In this document: positions 51,601 to 60,279 of the stretch, one piece after another
Layout of the letters: each line of letters begins with the position of its first letter
Numbering within the stretch: position 1 is the first letter of the stretch
From: Apostichopus japonicus
Taxonomy: Eukaryota > Echinodermata > Holothuroidea > Aspidochirotida > Stichopodidae
NCBI RefSeq assembly: GCF_037975245.1
Contig: NC_092561.1
Coordinates: 5,074,001 to 5,138,000, forward strand
Reading direction: 5' to 3'
Length of the DNA: 64,000 bases
Notes under the pieces: model-generated
Database searches by the model: none
What the model was told of the DNA's origin: nothing
What the model saw: the letters and a program-made list of their open reading frames with translations, nothing else
Program-made: the position numbers and the translations under genes

Positions 51601-51867
51601 GTCATATATGATGGAGGGGGACAACAATTAGGATAAAATGCCCTAAAACTACAAAAACGATGGTTTTGTAACCTAAATTATGTATTTTGTAATTACGTGT
51701 GACAATTTGCTCAATATTCAGACAGGTAGAGGGGGAAGAAAAAAAACCTTTCCAGAATTTATTACGTGAAAGTTGTCACTGTGACAGAGACTGCGATAAT
51801 CGTGATGGAGATGCAGCACCGTACTGTAGGCATCAATGCTCCTGCATGGCTTCTGTAATCGCAGGAG
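30564..51867 (-). CDS. USP9-like helical-repeat protein with C-terminal RING-CH finger and tail anchor; 5' end not found
   Basis: Eight minus-strand exons (51867-51748, 46034-45916, 41107-41041, 38453-38334, 34366-34278, 33262-32549, 32110-31954, 30665-30564) join in phase and give about 495 residues. The first three resemble the N-terminal helical repeats of the deubiquitinase USP9X/FAF, with FGTCDGFEAV and LRPFGQCYRQL against remembered FGTLNGFQIL and IKPFGQCYEFL. A Ser-rich linker and a full RING-CH finger follow, as in MARCH E3 ligases. The last exon adds one membrane helix eight residues from the stop, so a tail-anchored E3 ligase is likely. No USP catalytic domain lies between. The joins are my predictions: two adjacent genes, or a read-through end at 31909, remain possible. 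Upstream exons probably exist beyond 52 kb. Confidence 0.65.
31307..31588 (+). mobile_element. tRNA-derived SINE, family C
   Basis: The head GCTGTGGCCGAGAGGATAAAGG with box B GGTTCGGGTTTGATCCCG and a long variable arm derives from a Leu/Ser-type tRNA. The body runs about 190 bp to an (ATT)n tail. A tRNA gene is unlikely because the acceptor stem does not close and the body continues. Confidence 0.68.
31954..32110 (-). CDS. RING-CH second half
   Basis: Acceptor TTTGCTCTCTTTCCAG joins in phase 2 and completes the finger: CSGSAASIH, then QC, LVKW and CEVC supply the remaining Cys/His ligands and the conserved Trp of RING-CH domains. The proposed donor CGG|GTCAGT is unusual at +3. If unused, the frame runs 14 codons further to a TAA at 31909, giving a soluble form. 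Confidence 0.82.
32549..33262 (-). CDS. Ser-rich linker and RING-CH first half
   Basis: This 714 bp exon (238 codons, phase 2 to 2) opens at acceptor TTGCTCATCTCCAG. It encodes LKHALEDEANSSDSS, a long Ser/Thr/Ala-rich, probably disordered stretch, then CRVCFEGETSSKNRLIRPC, the first ligand set of a RING-CH finger (C-x2-C-x14-C). The donor is CAG|GTGAGA. GC content is higher than in the surrounding introns, as expected for coding DNA. Confidence 0.82.
34141..34226 (+). repeat. Diverged copy of the hammerhead-like repeat arm
   Basis: TGTTACTGTTACTTGTCATT, AGCCTTTGAAAAAGATCC and CGAAACGTCCGGCCAAC match the arms at 35.5-35.7 kb. Here the small stem is broken. Confidence 0.55.
34278..34366 (-). 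CDS. Linker exon before the Ser-rich region
   Basis: Acceptor TCTATTTTCCTGTTCAG and donor AAG|GTGAGT bound 89 bp, phase 0 to 2. The peptide SVMNLLNLLKGEDLEAQ...WQDTILTR is amphipathic, fits one or two armadillo/HEAT-like helices, and joins in phase to LKHALEDE. Confidence 0.72.
35532..35728. repeat. Inverted repeat with two hammerhead-like motifs
   Basis: Arms of about 80 bp (35534-35614 and 35642-35720) flank a 27 bp spacer. Each arm carries GATCCTGCTA[GA][GA]ATCGAA followed by GTC and a short GCC/GGC pairing, as in the minimal hammerhead motifs of Penelope-like elements. Position 3 of the core is T, not C, so activity is doubtful. Confidence 0.55.
35729..37059. other. Intron of the RING-CH gene; nothing recognised
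   Basis: AT-rich sequence with (TA)n near 36605-36628. A 108-codon plus-strand frame at 36657-36983 has no recognisable domain. Confidence 0.5.
37060..37268 (+). repeat. Older interspersed repeat, uninterrupted copy
   Basis: GGGGGCTGCAGC, GCAGCCAGGCTGCATAGGAC and CTTTGATACGGTGCCTTGC are colinear with 27940-28080 plus 28368-28395, and no MITE is present at the matching point. Confidence 0.55.
37942..38303 (+). mobile_element. TTAA-flanked MITE, copy 1
   Basis: 362 bp between two TTAA sites, with inverted ends AGGGTGTGAAGACTCGC and (inverted) AGGCATTGAAGACTCGCC. TTAA targets are typical of piggyBac-like elements. It ends 30 bp from the donor of the exon at 38334-38453. Confidence 0.75.
38334..38453 (-). 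CDS. Helical-repeat exon
   Basis: Acceptor TTCTGATTTTCTTTCAG and donor GAG|GTACGG bound 40 codons, the only one of three frames without a stop that also keeps phase. The peptide starts DAVCAHLLSCSDRQLF. I do not recognise it on its own. A TTAA MITE ends only about 30 bp downstream of the donor. Confidence 0.65.
39150..39300 (+). mobile_element. Degraded DIRS terminal repeat
   Basis: GGATGGTAGAATGAGGAGG, AAAAGGTTACCAGATGCTC and GTTGTGGGGAGACAGGTAAG keep the order of the DIRS terminal repeat, with many changes. Confidence 0.55.
40123..40464 (+). mobile_element. TTAA-flanked MITE, copy 2 (damaged right end)
   Basis: Colinear with copy 1 from GAGTGTGAAGACTCGC to GGCGAGTCTTCAATGCCT, but the right TTAA is lost. 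Confidence 0.7.
41041..41107 (-). CDS. USP9-like PFGQCY exon
   Basis: This 67 bp exon has acceptor CCTTCTTTGACAG and donor TCG|GTGAGC. Joined in phase 2 it reads RPFGQCYRQLSADTIKRYFLP, of which the PFGQCY core and KRYFLP are the clearest matches to USP9X (PFGQCY...KKYFLP). A similarity this specific across a splice junction is strong support for both flanking exons. Confidence 0.8.
42098..42355. mobile_element. Foldback MITE
   Basis: AGGTCAACCTGGTTAGCCCTC opens it and its reverse complement closes it, with a second inverted pair inside (CCGGGTATCACA). The arms are about 75 bp and imperfect, the centre about 110 bp. Confidence 0.62.
42356..43989. other. Intron of the RING-CH gene; simple repeats only
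   Basis: Poly-G and poly-C tracts (42790, 43650, 43780) and AT-rich sequence. No splice-bounded exon was found. Confidence 0.45.
43990..44222. repeat. 11 bp palindromic array
   Basis: The unit ACATGTACAGT (with ACATGCACAGT variants) is close to its own complement. A 104 bp higher-order block containing TGTTCTATACTGTTAATG is present twice (from 44011 and 44115). Confidence 0.85.
45393..45757 (-). mobile_element. TTAA-flanked MITE, copy 3 (inverted)
   Basis: 365 bp between TTAA sites at 45389 and 45758, the reverse complement of copy 1 along its length. Confidence 0.75.
45779..45858 (+). mobile_element. Degraded DIRS terminal repeat beside a TTAA MITE
   Basis: AAAGGTTACCAGTTCATTCTAG ... GTTGTGGGGAGACTGGTAAG matches the outer part of the DIRS repeat. 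It starts about 20 bp after a MITE and ends about 60 bp before the donor of the FGTxxGF exon. Confidence 0.5.
45916..46034 (-). CDS. USP9-like FGTxxGF exon
   Basis: Acceptor CTCTTTACACCAG and donor CAG|GTGAGT bound 119 bp, phase 0 to 2. LTQLINYFGTCDGFEAV and SIAQLAALLR align with USP9X VDLLNKFGTLNGFQIL and NVQIIAALIK. Other frames contain stops. Confidence 0.8.
47018..47348 (-). mobile_element. tRNA-derived SINE, family A, diverged copy
   Basis: Same order as the copy at 5291: an (AAT)n tail at the low-coordinate end, CTTGCCCAAGGACACAACG, a box B remnant GAATCGAACCGGCAATCC and a head ending near 47348. The body differs enough to suggest a subfamily. Confidence 0.68.
48675..48853 (+). mobile_element. 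TTAA-flanked MITE, copy 4 (left half missing)
   Basis: Starts within the family at ACAATACAGCGATGGAC and continues to GAGTCTTCAATGCC before TTAA (48854-48857). Confidence 0.68.
49178..49830 (+). repeat. 30 bp minisatellite
   Basis: About twenty units of GAAACTTTGCCTGACAATC and GCCAAG, mostly 30 bp, so one plus-strand frame repeats ETLPDN[HR]QVQ. A poly-G tract and indels shift the frame. No splice sites or flanking gene support coding. Confidence 0.8.
49831..51747. other. Intron of the RING-CH gene; nothing recognised
   Basis: AT-rich, with CTGTACAGTA-type palindromes scattered (50162-50190) and a C-rich tract near 51120-51190. No frame with both splice borders and family similarity. Confidence 0.45.
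51748..51867 (-). CDS. Probable USP9-like upstream exon
   Basis: The exon has 40 codons, phase 0 to 0, after acceptor ATATACAGTATATTCAG (poor pyrimidine tract) with weak donor AAG|GTTTTT. The end CHSDNFHVINSGK resembles USP9X PHCKFHIYNGTR, which lies just before the FGTLNGF block, so position and phase fit. The splice signals are poor. The opposite strand also reads a Cys-rich open frame here (CHCDRDCDNRDG), which I consider a shadow. Confidence 0.5.
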
Positions 51868-54756
51868 CTGAATATACTGTATATCTACAAAGCTGCTTAA
51901 AAGCAGCTTCTTCAAGAGTTTATTTTTCAAGATTATGTGAATATACTAACATTTTTATTCAAATGGACAGTTGTTTAATATTTAACTTGACTATATAGTT
52001 TGGTTTCATTTCAAATGGTGAATTTTAAGTACATTAACAAAGTTGCATAATATGCAATTTTTCAATTTGTTTTTCACATGTACAGTACATGTATGTGATT
52101 AAACACTGATGTATGAAAAGTACTGTACATGAGTGACAAAAGTGTTGAGGAAAATTTTCTTGATCTTCTGAAGACCCCCCAAAGCATATTTGGGGCCAAT
52201 AGTGACAACTTTAAGGACCTTTGTGAGTTGAGAGTTTGGATAAAATTTCTGATGTTCTTCAGTTACTAAGTATCCCAACTATTTACGGGTAAAAGAGGAG
52301 CTCAAGTAAAGACATGGATTATTAACTTGAATAGTCAAGTCTTCATTACAAAGATACATGGAAAATTCAAAACAGTTTCCAATTTTTTATATTTTTTATG
52401 TTGAGTATAATACTGATTAAACATTATATAAGTTGTTTTAAAGCCGCATTATGGATCGACAGCAATCTATTGTTAATTCTGTCAATTAAACAAATTTAAA
52501 CATAACATAAAGCTTACAAAGTTTTGGTACTATACTTATCTCTTTGGAAATCTCTTTTAGACTAGCAATCAAATATTCAAAGCCTAAGGTGTACCACAAC
52601 CTTTTAAGACTTGTGTAACACGAACAGAACGCCTACAGAAAATACCGGTTTTAATCTTGCCAACTCAATTTTTTTCCTGGTAAAAATTCCACGTTTGCAA
52701 TGGGGTACACGCATGTACAAGGTAAAAAATAACATGGAAGGTGAAGGACACCTGGATACAGAGGGCTTTTACAGAGGTGAGAAAACTGACAAGTAGTAAC
52801 TTCTTTTGGAAACTTAATAGAACGATACATTTGCAAATATTGTCACGGAAGCCTTGTGGTACTGTAGCTTGGCACTGTATAGAATTCTTTAAAGTGCTTG
52901 TAACATACTATTGACTCTACATCACACTCACAGCCAGCCTGTACATTTGTTTCTTAAATAACTACAGTATGAAAAACATGAGGCCATCGACTTGGCTCGC
53001 ATTTTGTGTACCACTCAGAAGTTAATTTTATCTTCAAAGTTCAAGGTAATGAATGTTACCAATAACAAAGCAGCTCTGATAACCAAAGGGGACACCTACA
53101 ATTTAGCTAGAATAATTGAGTTAGCTTGTTTACAAGGTTTTCAGACTTTTTGCCTACTTTTGACCTCAAATTACCTTTGACCTGTAGCAAAACAGCTCAA
53201 ACTGTAGTAATAATTTAGGGGGCAACTACCAAGAAATTATGAAAAACACCAATTCCACAGACGTCCAGAGTTTAAACTTGTCTATAAGGTACTTGGATAA
53301 ATTCCTATTTCGGGCTACTGGAGATCTCAAATGACCTTTGACCTTGCTCATGCAACAACCTGAAAGTAAGCATGTACTAACAGTACTAAGGAGAATTAAC
53401 ACAGCAATACTGTTCACATTTCTTGCTTGGCTTTTTGTATGTGTTTAGTTACATTACTTCTAGGGAAAATTGCCTGAGCAGTAACAAAAATGTTTTAAAA
53501 TTGAATTCAAATTTAGGTCAAAATATGAACCCTCCCTCCTCCCCAATGTTTACAAACATGCCTGTTTCTGCTTTGACTTGTTGATAAACAAAACTGTAAT
53601 TTGCTGTTTCTTTGCAAAAGGTCTAAATCCTGTGGGGAAAGAAGTGCATTATCCTAATAATGTGATTTGTAGGGAATCTGTCAGAACTGAAGGAGATGAT
53701 TTACATTAGTAGGCCATCATGATAGGTAGATACATTGGTTTGTGTGTGTTATTAAAGGATTGGTTCAGGTGTTTGACATGTCTATTTTGTATGAAAGAGC
53801 ACAAAAAGACAAAAAGAACTGTGAAGAAACTACTGTACCATGATAGCATGCTCTGTTAAGGAGATATGACACTTTGAAGAAAAAACGACTGGTGTGTCAT
53901 ATCCTCACTCCTTAACATTTATGAATATATTTCTTTACAAATTACTTACATTGTTTAACACATTTGAAAATAATATAATCAAAAATTCTTCAGATGTTTA
54001 ATCTCAAATACTTCCTTTGACAAATATGAGATCTCCTGACATATCTTTTGGTTGAAAGTCATGAAATCTCACAAAAATATTTAGAGAAAAAAACAAAGAC
54101 TTTTCAGGAATGTGAGGATGTGACATCACAGCTAGTCAGATTTCAGCAGTTTCTACACAATCTGATAAAACTTTACACTTGAATATCTCTTTTAACCGAA
54201 AAAGATATTTGAACAGTTTTTTCACTATTGTGTTTCTCTTATTGTCCTCTTTCATATAACATAAACATGTATGACAACTGGACCAATCCTTTAAGACCTT
54301 TGTTTTAATGAGGTTCAGAGAGACGTCCAGTTGTTTGTCTTGCACAGAAATGAACAATTATGCTCAGTGCCATTTCTATTACCTGTTCTTGTGTGTGTGT
54401 GACTCTGTTGTAAATTATGAAAGATTATTATTTTGGTAAGTGTGCGGCTTAAATTATGTTTGACGTTCTACAGAGGTTTATGTTATCTTAGTGCTAATCT
54501 TTTGTACTCATAAATGGTGCTTTTCAATTATCTACCATTCAATTAACCCAGCCATGCAGCAACAATTCTTCAGACTTAGGTAGGATGTGGTACGTACATG
54601 ACCTCCCAACAATACATGTATTGGAAAGATTCAAACATTCGACCTTAACTAAGTACAGTAGTCTTATTGTACTGAATTTGATGATCATAAATATTCATAA
54701 TATTCATGACGAAAAATAGCTAATATGTCATGTCAACTTGATTTAATTTCAATCCT
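51868..54756. other. Probable intron or upstream flank; no confirmed exon
   Basis: An 18 bp palindrome pair (AAGCTGCTT / AAGCAGCTT) lies at 51890. One splice-bounded plus-strand frame (52968-53045) is noted as a finding. I could not locate further USP9-like exons. Confidence 0.4.
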
Positions 54757-54794
54757 ATATTATAAAACTTACTGGTTTATATATTTACGAGTGA

Positions 54795-54908
54795 CCCACT
54801 TACCTGTCTCCCCACAACCTATGCACCGCATTCTACCGTGTCTAGAATGCCCTGGTAATCTTTTAACACTGTACACCCTCACTGGCCCAAATGGCCTTCC
54901 TTCATTTT
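54795..54908 (+). repeat. DIRS terminal inverted repeat, left in window
   Basis: These 114 bp, containing CACTTACCTGTCTCCCC, are identical by eye to the reverse complement of 61493-61606. Outside it, 54757-54794 is an end-specific extension that reappears only in the ICR. Confidence 0.88.
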
Positions 54909-55337
54909 GAGACCACTTTCCCACAAAGTGGCCCCTGACGCGACCTCGGGGAGGGTGGCGGGTAAACCCTGCCACCCGCCGAGCTCGCCGAGAAGGAAAA
55001 ATCTAACGCTAACAAAGACTGCTGACGCCTCCAGGCGGAGCCCACCCTGAACAGTCGGGGTGGGGGTCCGCCCTCCGTCACCCCGTAGGCGTGCCTCCCC
55101 CTACACTAACAGAGGCCTAATTGAACAAGGGGACGAGGCCCATACTACCTTAGATGGTAAAGAGTAACCTGGTAAACCGAACTAAGGAAACAACACCCAC
55201 CGATAGACAAGTAGCCGCAGGCGACCCAGGGGGTGGCGATGTCTAACGACGAAACGCGAGGAGTCATGAGTCAGGTCGAACGACCGCTCCCCCGTCCGGC
55301 TGCGTCCCACCTCCCTCGGGGGAGGGTGGCGGGAAAT

Positions 55338-55437
55338 GGAGACAGGTAAGTGGGTCACTCGTAAATATATAAACCAGTAAGTTTTATAATATTTACTTCG
55401 TTCCCCACTTACCTGTCTCCCCACAACCTATGCACCG
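55338..55437 (+). repeat. DIRS internal complementary region (copy of the joined ends)
   Basis: Bases 55338-55390 are the reverse complement of 54759-54811, and 55391-55437 the reverse complement of 61573-61619, with no gap. The segment is therefore a copy of the junction formed when the two outer ends meet in a circle, the defining feature of DIRS replication models. Confidence 0.88.
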
Positions 55438-56402
55438 AGTGGCACTGTCCGATGGTGGGAGGCCCGAGGGGTGGGACCCCCGGAGCTCGTATCATCGAGC
55501 GACCAAAGCCAAATCGGCCTGTGATATGTCCGATAAGTAGCAGGCGACAAAGCGATTGGAGTCTTCCACGCCGTCGTCTTGCAGATGTCCACTATTGGAA
55601 AACCTGCGCACAGGGCTGTAGAAGCAGTGAAACCCCTGCTGTTGTGAGCCGTGGATCTGCCTGGACCTGTAGCCAGAGGGCGGACGGCTTCCACCAAACA
55701 GCGGGACAAGGTATCCTCCCAGGCTGCTGAGTGGGGCACTCGAAGGAGGAAGAACAGAGATGTCGAAGTACCCAAGAGATCTTGTGTTCTGTTGAGGTAC
55801 CACTTCAGTGCCCTAATGGGAAACCATACTGTAGTCAAAGAGAAGGTCTTGATCTCTGGGATGATGATGTCTCCCGGTAGGAGAGCCCAAACCTGGTTCT
55901 AGCGAAGAAGGAGGGGTCGAGAACTATCAGCACCCCACAAACCGTAGGACTGAAGGCACCTTAGTCAAGGCGAGCCGTTGCTGCCTGGCGTGGAGCCGTA
56001 GGGGAAGCCCCTGATGGAAGGCGGCAACAGCCGAACGAAAGTTTTTGATCGTCTAAACCCTGCCTCCCTTCTTGGAACAGTGGGTAAGGAGTCGGCGATC
56101 AAGGTTAGAAAGGCCATGGTAGGCAGAGTCTGTCTCGTTCGGCATACTCCGAATCTCCGTAGGCAGAAAACGTAAGTACCAAGGTTGTTCTCACTCTGGC
56201 GGCCAAAGTCCTTTCTGTCTAAGGAAACACCAGACAATTTCCAGGCACCTAATTGTAGGCCCTTGCTGTCCGGGTGAGCCAGCGCCCCGTCTATGGGACA
56301 ACCGACTGTGGTTTGTCCGGCAGGATCGCTGGCTCGTCCGCTAGGAGCTGGATAACTTTTGCCCGAACCGGGGTCAGCGGGGCCACTATGATGGCTGACC
56401 AT
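55428..56402 (-). pseudogene. Broken DIRS tyrosine recombinase
   Basis: Minus-strand fragments in different frames match DIRS recombinases. From upstream they read HPDSKGLQLGAWKLSG (the linker before the recombinase), a helical core stretch, then VRALKWYL-like IRALKWYLNRT, LSRCLVEAV and AHNSRGFTAS, which carries the H-x2-R catalytic pair. A Tyr-containing tail (ATYRTYHR) follows. Frame changes near 55.8-55.97 kb break it. It ends at the ICR. Confidence 0.72.
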
Positions 56403-56890
56403 GCCAAGAGGGGGAAGATGTAAGCTTCCGGTCCGTTTCGCGACAGGGACCTGGCGTTATGTGGAAGGCCTGCGGGTGGGCCGCCTGAACAAAGATGAGC
56501 AGCCCATTGTTGCCCTGTGTCGCAATCAGGTCTATCAGAGGTCTGCTGAACATGTGGAAAAAACCTACTTCATGTTCGTTGCAAAAGGGTCCACTCGTCA
56601 GGGTGGAGCTGTCCCCTGGGCAGAGCATCGGCCATCACATTCTCCTTTCTGGCTATCTGAGAGACTTGTAGGGCCATGCTAGATTCTGTAGCTGTGGTGA
56701 GGGTCTCCCTTGCCAGACGGCAATATCTCTCTGACCTGGTGCCACCATGTCTGTTGACGTAGCTACAGTATGTTACCACCGTCGTGTTGTCTGAGAGGAT
56801 GGTAGTCAAAAGCCCTGTACCTGGGCGCCGGAGGGCTCCAGAGAGCCCAACCCTGTGTATCTGCTGCTAAAGAAGTCAAGGACAGCGGCC
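56386..56890 (-). pseudogene. Broken DIRS RNase H and methyltransferase-like region
   Basis: TILSDNTTVVTYCSYVNRHGG and, later, ARKENVMADALPRGQLHPDEW are hallmark RNase H and tether motifs of DIRS polyproteins, preceded near 56.87 kb by DTQGWALWSP. After a frame change, PLIDLIATQGNNGLLIFV matches the IDLFATxxNxxLPxFV motif of the DIRS-linked methyltransferase region. Frames shift more than once, so it is inactive. Confidence 0.7.
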
Positions 56891-57227
56891 TGCTTGGTGA
56901 CCTTGTTAGTGCTTGCAGGACAGCCGCACTCGCAGTACTGATTCAATACCACAGTACCGTTGATGACTCCTTCAGTTATCAACCCGTTGCAATCAGAAAA
57001 CTCTGAAGAAAAGGAATGTCCTGATGATGCTAAGCTGTACCCTGTAGGGAGGTTTAATGGAGGTTCTTTCCATGCTAAAAAATATTAATCATAATATTGG
57101 GGAAAGAAAAGGCGTAGACCTATTGAAAGATAATGATGCCTGAGGCGCCTAACAATATTACTCCGGTCAACGAAAACCTGTCAAGCATAGAGACAAGTAT
57201 CTTATGGATGGGAAGCTGCACTGACAA

Positions 57228-57334
57228 AAAAGTGCCTTGCCCAAGGAAACAACTGAATGATCCGGCCAGGACTCAAACCTGCAAGCCTTAGATCACCAGT
57301 CCACTGCCTTCACCACTTGACCACAGTACTCTCT
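57228..57334 (-). mobile_element. SINE family A head fragment nested in the DIRS element
   Basis: Only the tRNA-like head and the GTGCCTTGCCCAAGG segment remain (CAGGACTCAAACCTGCAAGCC, CACTTGACCACAG). It inserted after the DIRS element and is 3'-truncated. Confidence 0.6.
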
Positions 57335-57499
57335 AAAAATGAGTACTGAAGGTACAGAATCTCACTCTGCTGAGTGAGTACGGAATCTTAAACAATGCTG
57401 CCCTGCTACAAAAAATGAGACTGAGTACTGAATGGATAGTTTGCTTCATCAGAATCTTAAACAAAGCTACAATGCTACTGTTTATGTGACTCCTACAAT

Positions 57500-57742
57500 T
57501 ATATGTATGTATTTAAGAACGTATTTAGGATCATCCTGCAAGTAGGAACATGAGAAGAAGCCTCACTGGCTTAACCAAGCTGCAAGCTGACTGAAGTCAG
57601 TCTCTTACATACAAATTTAACGTCCATGATTATGAAAAGTCAACAACTCTGTAGCTGGACAACATACATTAATCTTGGGGTGGCCTGAATCGGGGACCTT
57701 ATGAGTGAAAGGCTTTAACCCTGAGCTAACTGAGCTATAGAC
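57500..57742 (-). mobile_element. tRNA-derived SINE, family B, nested in the DIRS element
   Basis: The reverse complement matches 26205-26450 along its length (TAGCTCAGTTAGCTCAGGG, AAGGTCCCCGATTCAGGCC, TCATGGACGTTAAATTTG) and ends in a TACA-like tail at 57500. It shows later invasion of the DIRS copy. Confidence 0.75.
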
Positions 57743-58513
57743 CTACTCATCAGAAACAAACTCCCAACAGGGGCTGTGAAGATGGTGAGAGGGTGGGTTT
57801 GTAGAAAATCCACCTCATAAATCCCTGGCTGCTTAACGGAGCCCGGGGAGTTACTCAGCAAACACAAAAGCGTTACTAAGCATGTAGTGTTTTGTTATGA
57901 CAACGTTATGAGTGGTGTAAGAGGTATGTCACCGAAAACGTTTTCAGGCTCATATTTCAAAACGATTTACGTTAAGACAATAATATAACATTAATACAAC
58001 ATTAATATCTCATAGAAACGTTATGTCGACGTTTTTACCACACCACATTTAACGTAATAAACACGTAATAAATGTTATGATAACGTACCCGTTACTCCTC
58101 AAATCTCTCCATGTCGAGACGTGTCAATTTCGTAGTGTAGTACAGTAGAAGTATCCAACTTCCTATTGAAACCACCTAGCGCATAGCCACGACTAGGCTA
58201 TCAGGTGCTACGAAATGCAACTGTGCTTAAAATGTCGGGAACATCGAACATTATTCACGAAGCGCATACTGTATGCTCGGAGCGCGTTAGCGCTTGTACC
58301 TTTGTTGGGGTTTTATCCTACCCCTTTTCCAACTTACTACTAACGCGTTTGTCTTGGAAATTCACCCAAAAAATAGAGAGAGAGGTTTATTCCATGGGAT
58401 CGCTCACGTAGTCGACAGCTCGTTGCAGCAAACGTTGAGCTTACACGTGTCAATCCAGGTGACTGCTTGGCCCCCCTCCTCTCATAACAAATACACAGCG
58501 CGGGAATATTGTC

Positions 58514-58601
58514 TTGGCAGTTTGCCAAGACTCTTGGAAGGCTTCGTTTTCCTGGCACTTTGCCAAGCTTCGAGAACGTTCTCTTCTTGGCAGGTTGCCA
58601 A
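58514..58601. promoter_or_regulatory. Cluster of three NFI-type palindromes
   Basis: TTGGCagtttGCCAA (58514), TGGCactttGCCA (58553) and TTGGCaggttGCCAA (58587) all fit the nuclear factor I dyad TTGGC-N5-GCCAA, spaced 39 and 34 bp start to start. No gene start is recognised nearby, so function is only suggested. Confidence 0.4.
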
Positions 58602-58984
58602 GGTACTAAGTAACGAGACTGTACTAGAATCGCTTCAGTTTGCGCCTTTTAACATGCTCTGGAGGGGGTTCCACCAGCGTTTTAAACAACAAAACATAAG
58701 CAAGGTTTCAAACCTAGACATATGGCGATGAATTATAACGAGAGAGAAATATAATTAGCGAGGAGAATATGACCCATGAATGCACAGGAAATCTATGTCA
58801 TGTCCTGGTTTCTGCTGGTACTTATTAAACACACATTCGGGATGTGTAATGATAAATGGTGTAGCGATTGCAGTGTCTTTCCGCAATTGATTCGAACCTG
58901 TCGTCGCAGCTCAAGCTGCTAGTTCCGGGGGGCAACACTCCCCTGATGAAAGAGACTCTTCCCCCTCTTGGAGGCGGGATTAAC

Positions 58985-59990
58985 TTTGAGGCTGGGGATA
59001 AGTATATCTCCGTTTGCCGTGGGAACCTCGCTCCAGCCGGCTTTCCTTTCGGATTGGGCGTTTGCCCTTACTACCCCGTTCTGGGGGCCCAGCAGTTGTT
59101 GATCTCATCGGTTCCCTGCTCCGGGACCGACTCCTGGGATCCGGAGTGGAACCTCGGTTCCGCACTCCCTGTGAGGTCTCGCTGGACCCGTGGTCTCTCG
59201 GAGCCCATCTCTGTGTGCGTACCTAGCCGGGTACCACTCCTCTCGACCCGGACATTCTGTCCATTCCGGTCGGAATTTCAAATGGGCTATTTATTGGCCT
59301 TGAGCCTTGCCCTTGCCTTCCCCCTTGGTCATAGAATCCGGACGGTGCCGGGACCTTGGGGGGCAATATCTCTTTCTCCTCTCTCTCTCTCTCTCCTCCG
59401 GCCTCTCTCGCCGGACTCGGGCTCCCGGAGCCTATCTCTGTGTGCGTACCACGCCGGGTACCACTCTCCTCGACCCGGACATTCCGTCCGTTCCGGTCGG
59501 AACTTCTAAAGGGCTTTTTATTGGCCTTGAGCCTAGCCTTCCTTGGGTCGGAGGGGAACGTCTGTTCCGGGCTCCTTCTGAGGTCTCGCCGGACCCTGGC
59601 TCTTCGGAGCCCCTCTCTTTGCGCGCACCACAACGGGTGCCGCTCTCTGCGACCCGGACGGACTGTCCGCTCTGGCCGTCTTTGTCATGGGCTTTTGGTT
59701 GGCCTTGAGCCTTGCCCTTGCCCTAGCCCTTGGTGGTACATCCGGACAGCGCCGGCACCTTGGGTGGCAAAATCTGCATCTCTCTCTCTCTCACATGGGC
59801 TTTTGGTTGGCCTTGAGCCTTGCCCTTGCCCTAGCCCTTGGTGGTACATCCGGACAGCGCCGGCACCTTGGGTGGCAAATCTCCATCTCTCTCTCTCTCT
59901 CTCTTCTCCGGCCCTCTCCTGGCCTCTCTCCATCTCAACTCCCACCAACTCTCTCACTTCCTCTTCATCTCCTGTCTCTCCTCCGATTCC
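58985..59990. repeat. GC-rich tandem repeats inside the DIRS element
   Basis: Units of roughly 180-300 bp recur (GACCCGGACATTC..., TTGGCCTTGAGCCTTGCC), ending in two near-identical 108 bp units starting at 59687 and 59795, with CT-rich tracts between. The minus strand stays open in Arg/Gly/Ser-rich frames over much of it, where a DIRS gag would lie. Whether this is gag or an array is not settled. Confidence 0.55.
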
Positions 59991-60279
59991 CTCCAGGGGA
60001 ACTGTGGGTTCGGTGATAGATCTAACCTGTCCCGGCCTGCTAGCCAGGTGTCGATGTGCTGCCACTGTCTGGTGTGAAAACAAAACAGACTAGACAGAGG
60101 TCTCGGAACAGTTCACACATTTAAGGTGGCTTCGAGACATGTCTGAGAAACCCACGTTAAGGAGAGACTAACGGCAAATAGTCTAACGTATCAAACGGAA
60201 CGACTATAAGGAGGAAGTAGGGTGGGAGCATGCTAACAGAGAGTAAAGTTACGTGACAAAAACAACGCGCCCCGCTAGA

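Noticed and set aside
51699-51998. Cys-rich plus-strand frame (CHCDRDCDNRDG...) as a secreted peptide
   Set aside because: The minus strand here gives a better-supported exon in phase with the USP9-like exons; no signal peptide or neighbouring exon was found on the plus strand.
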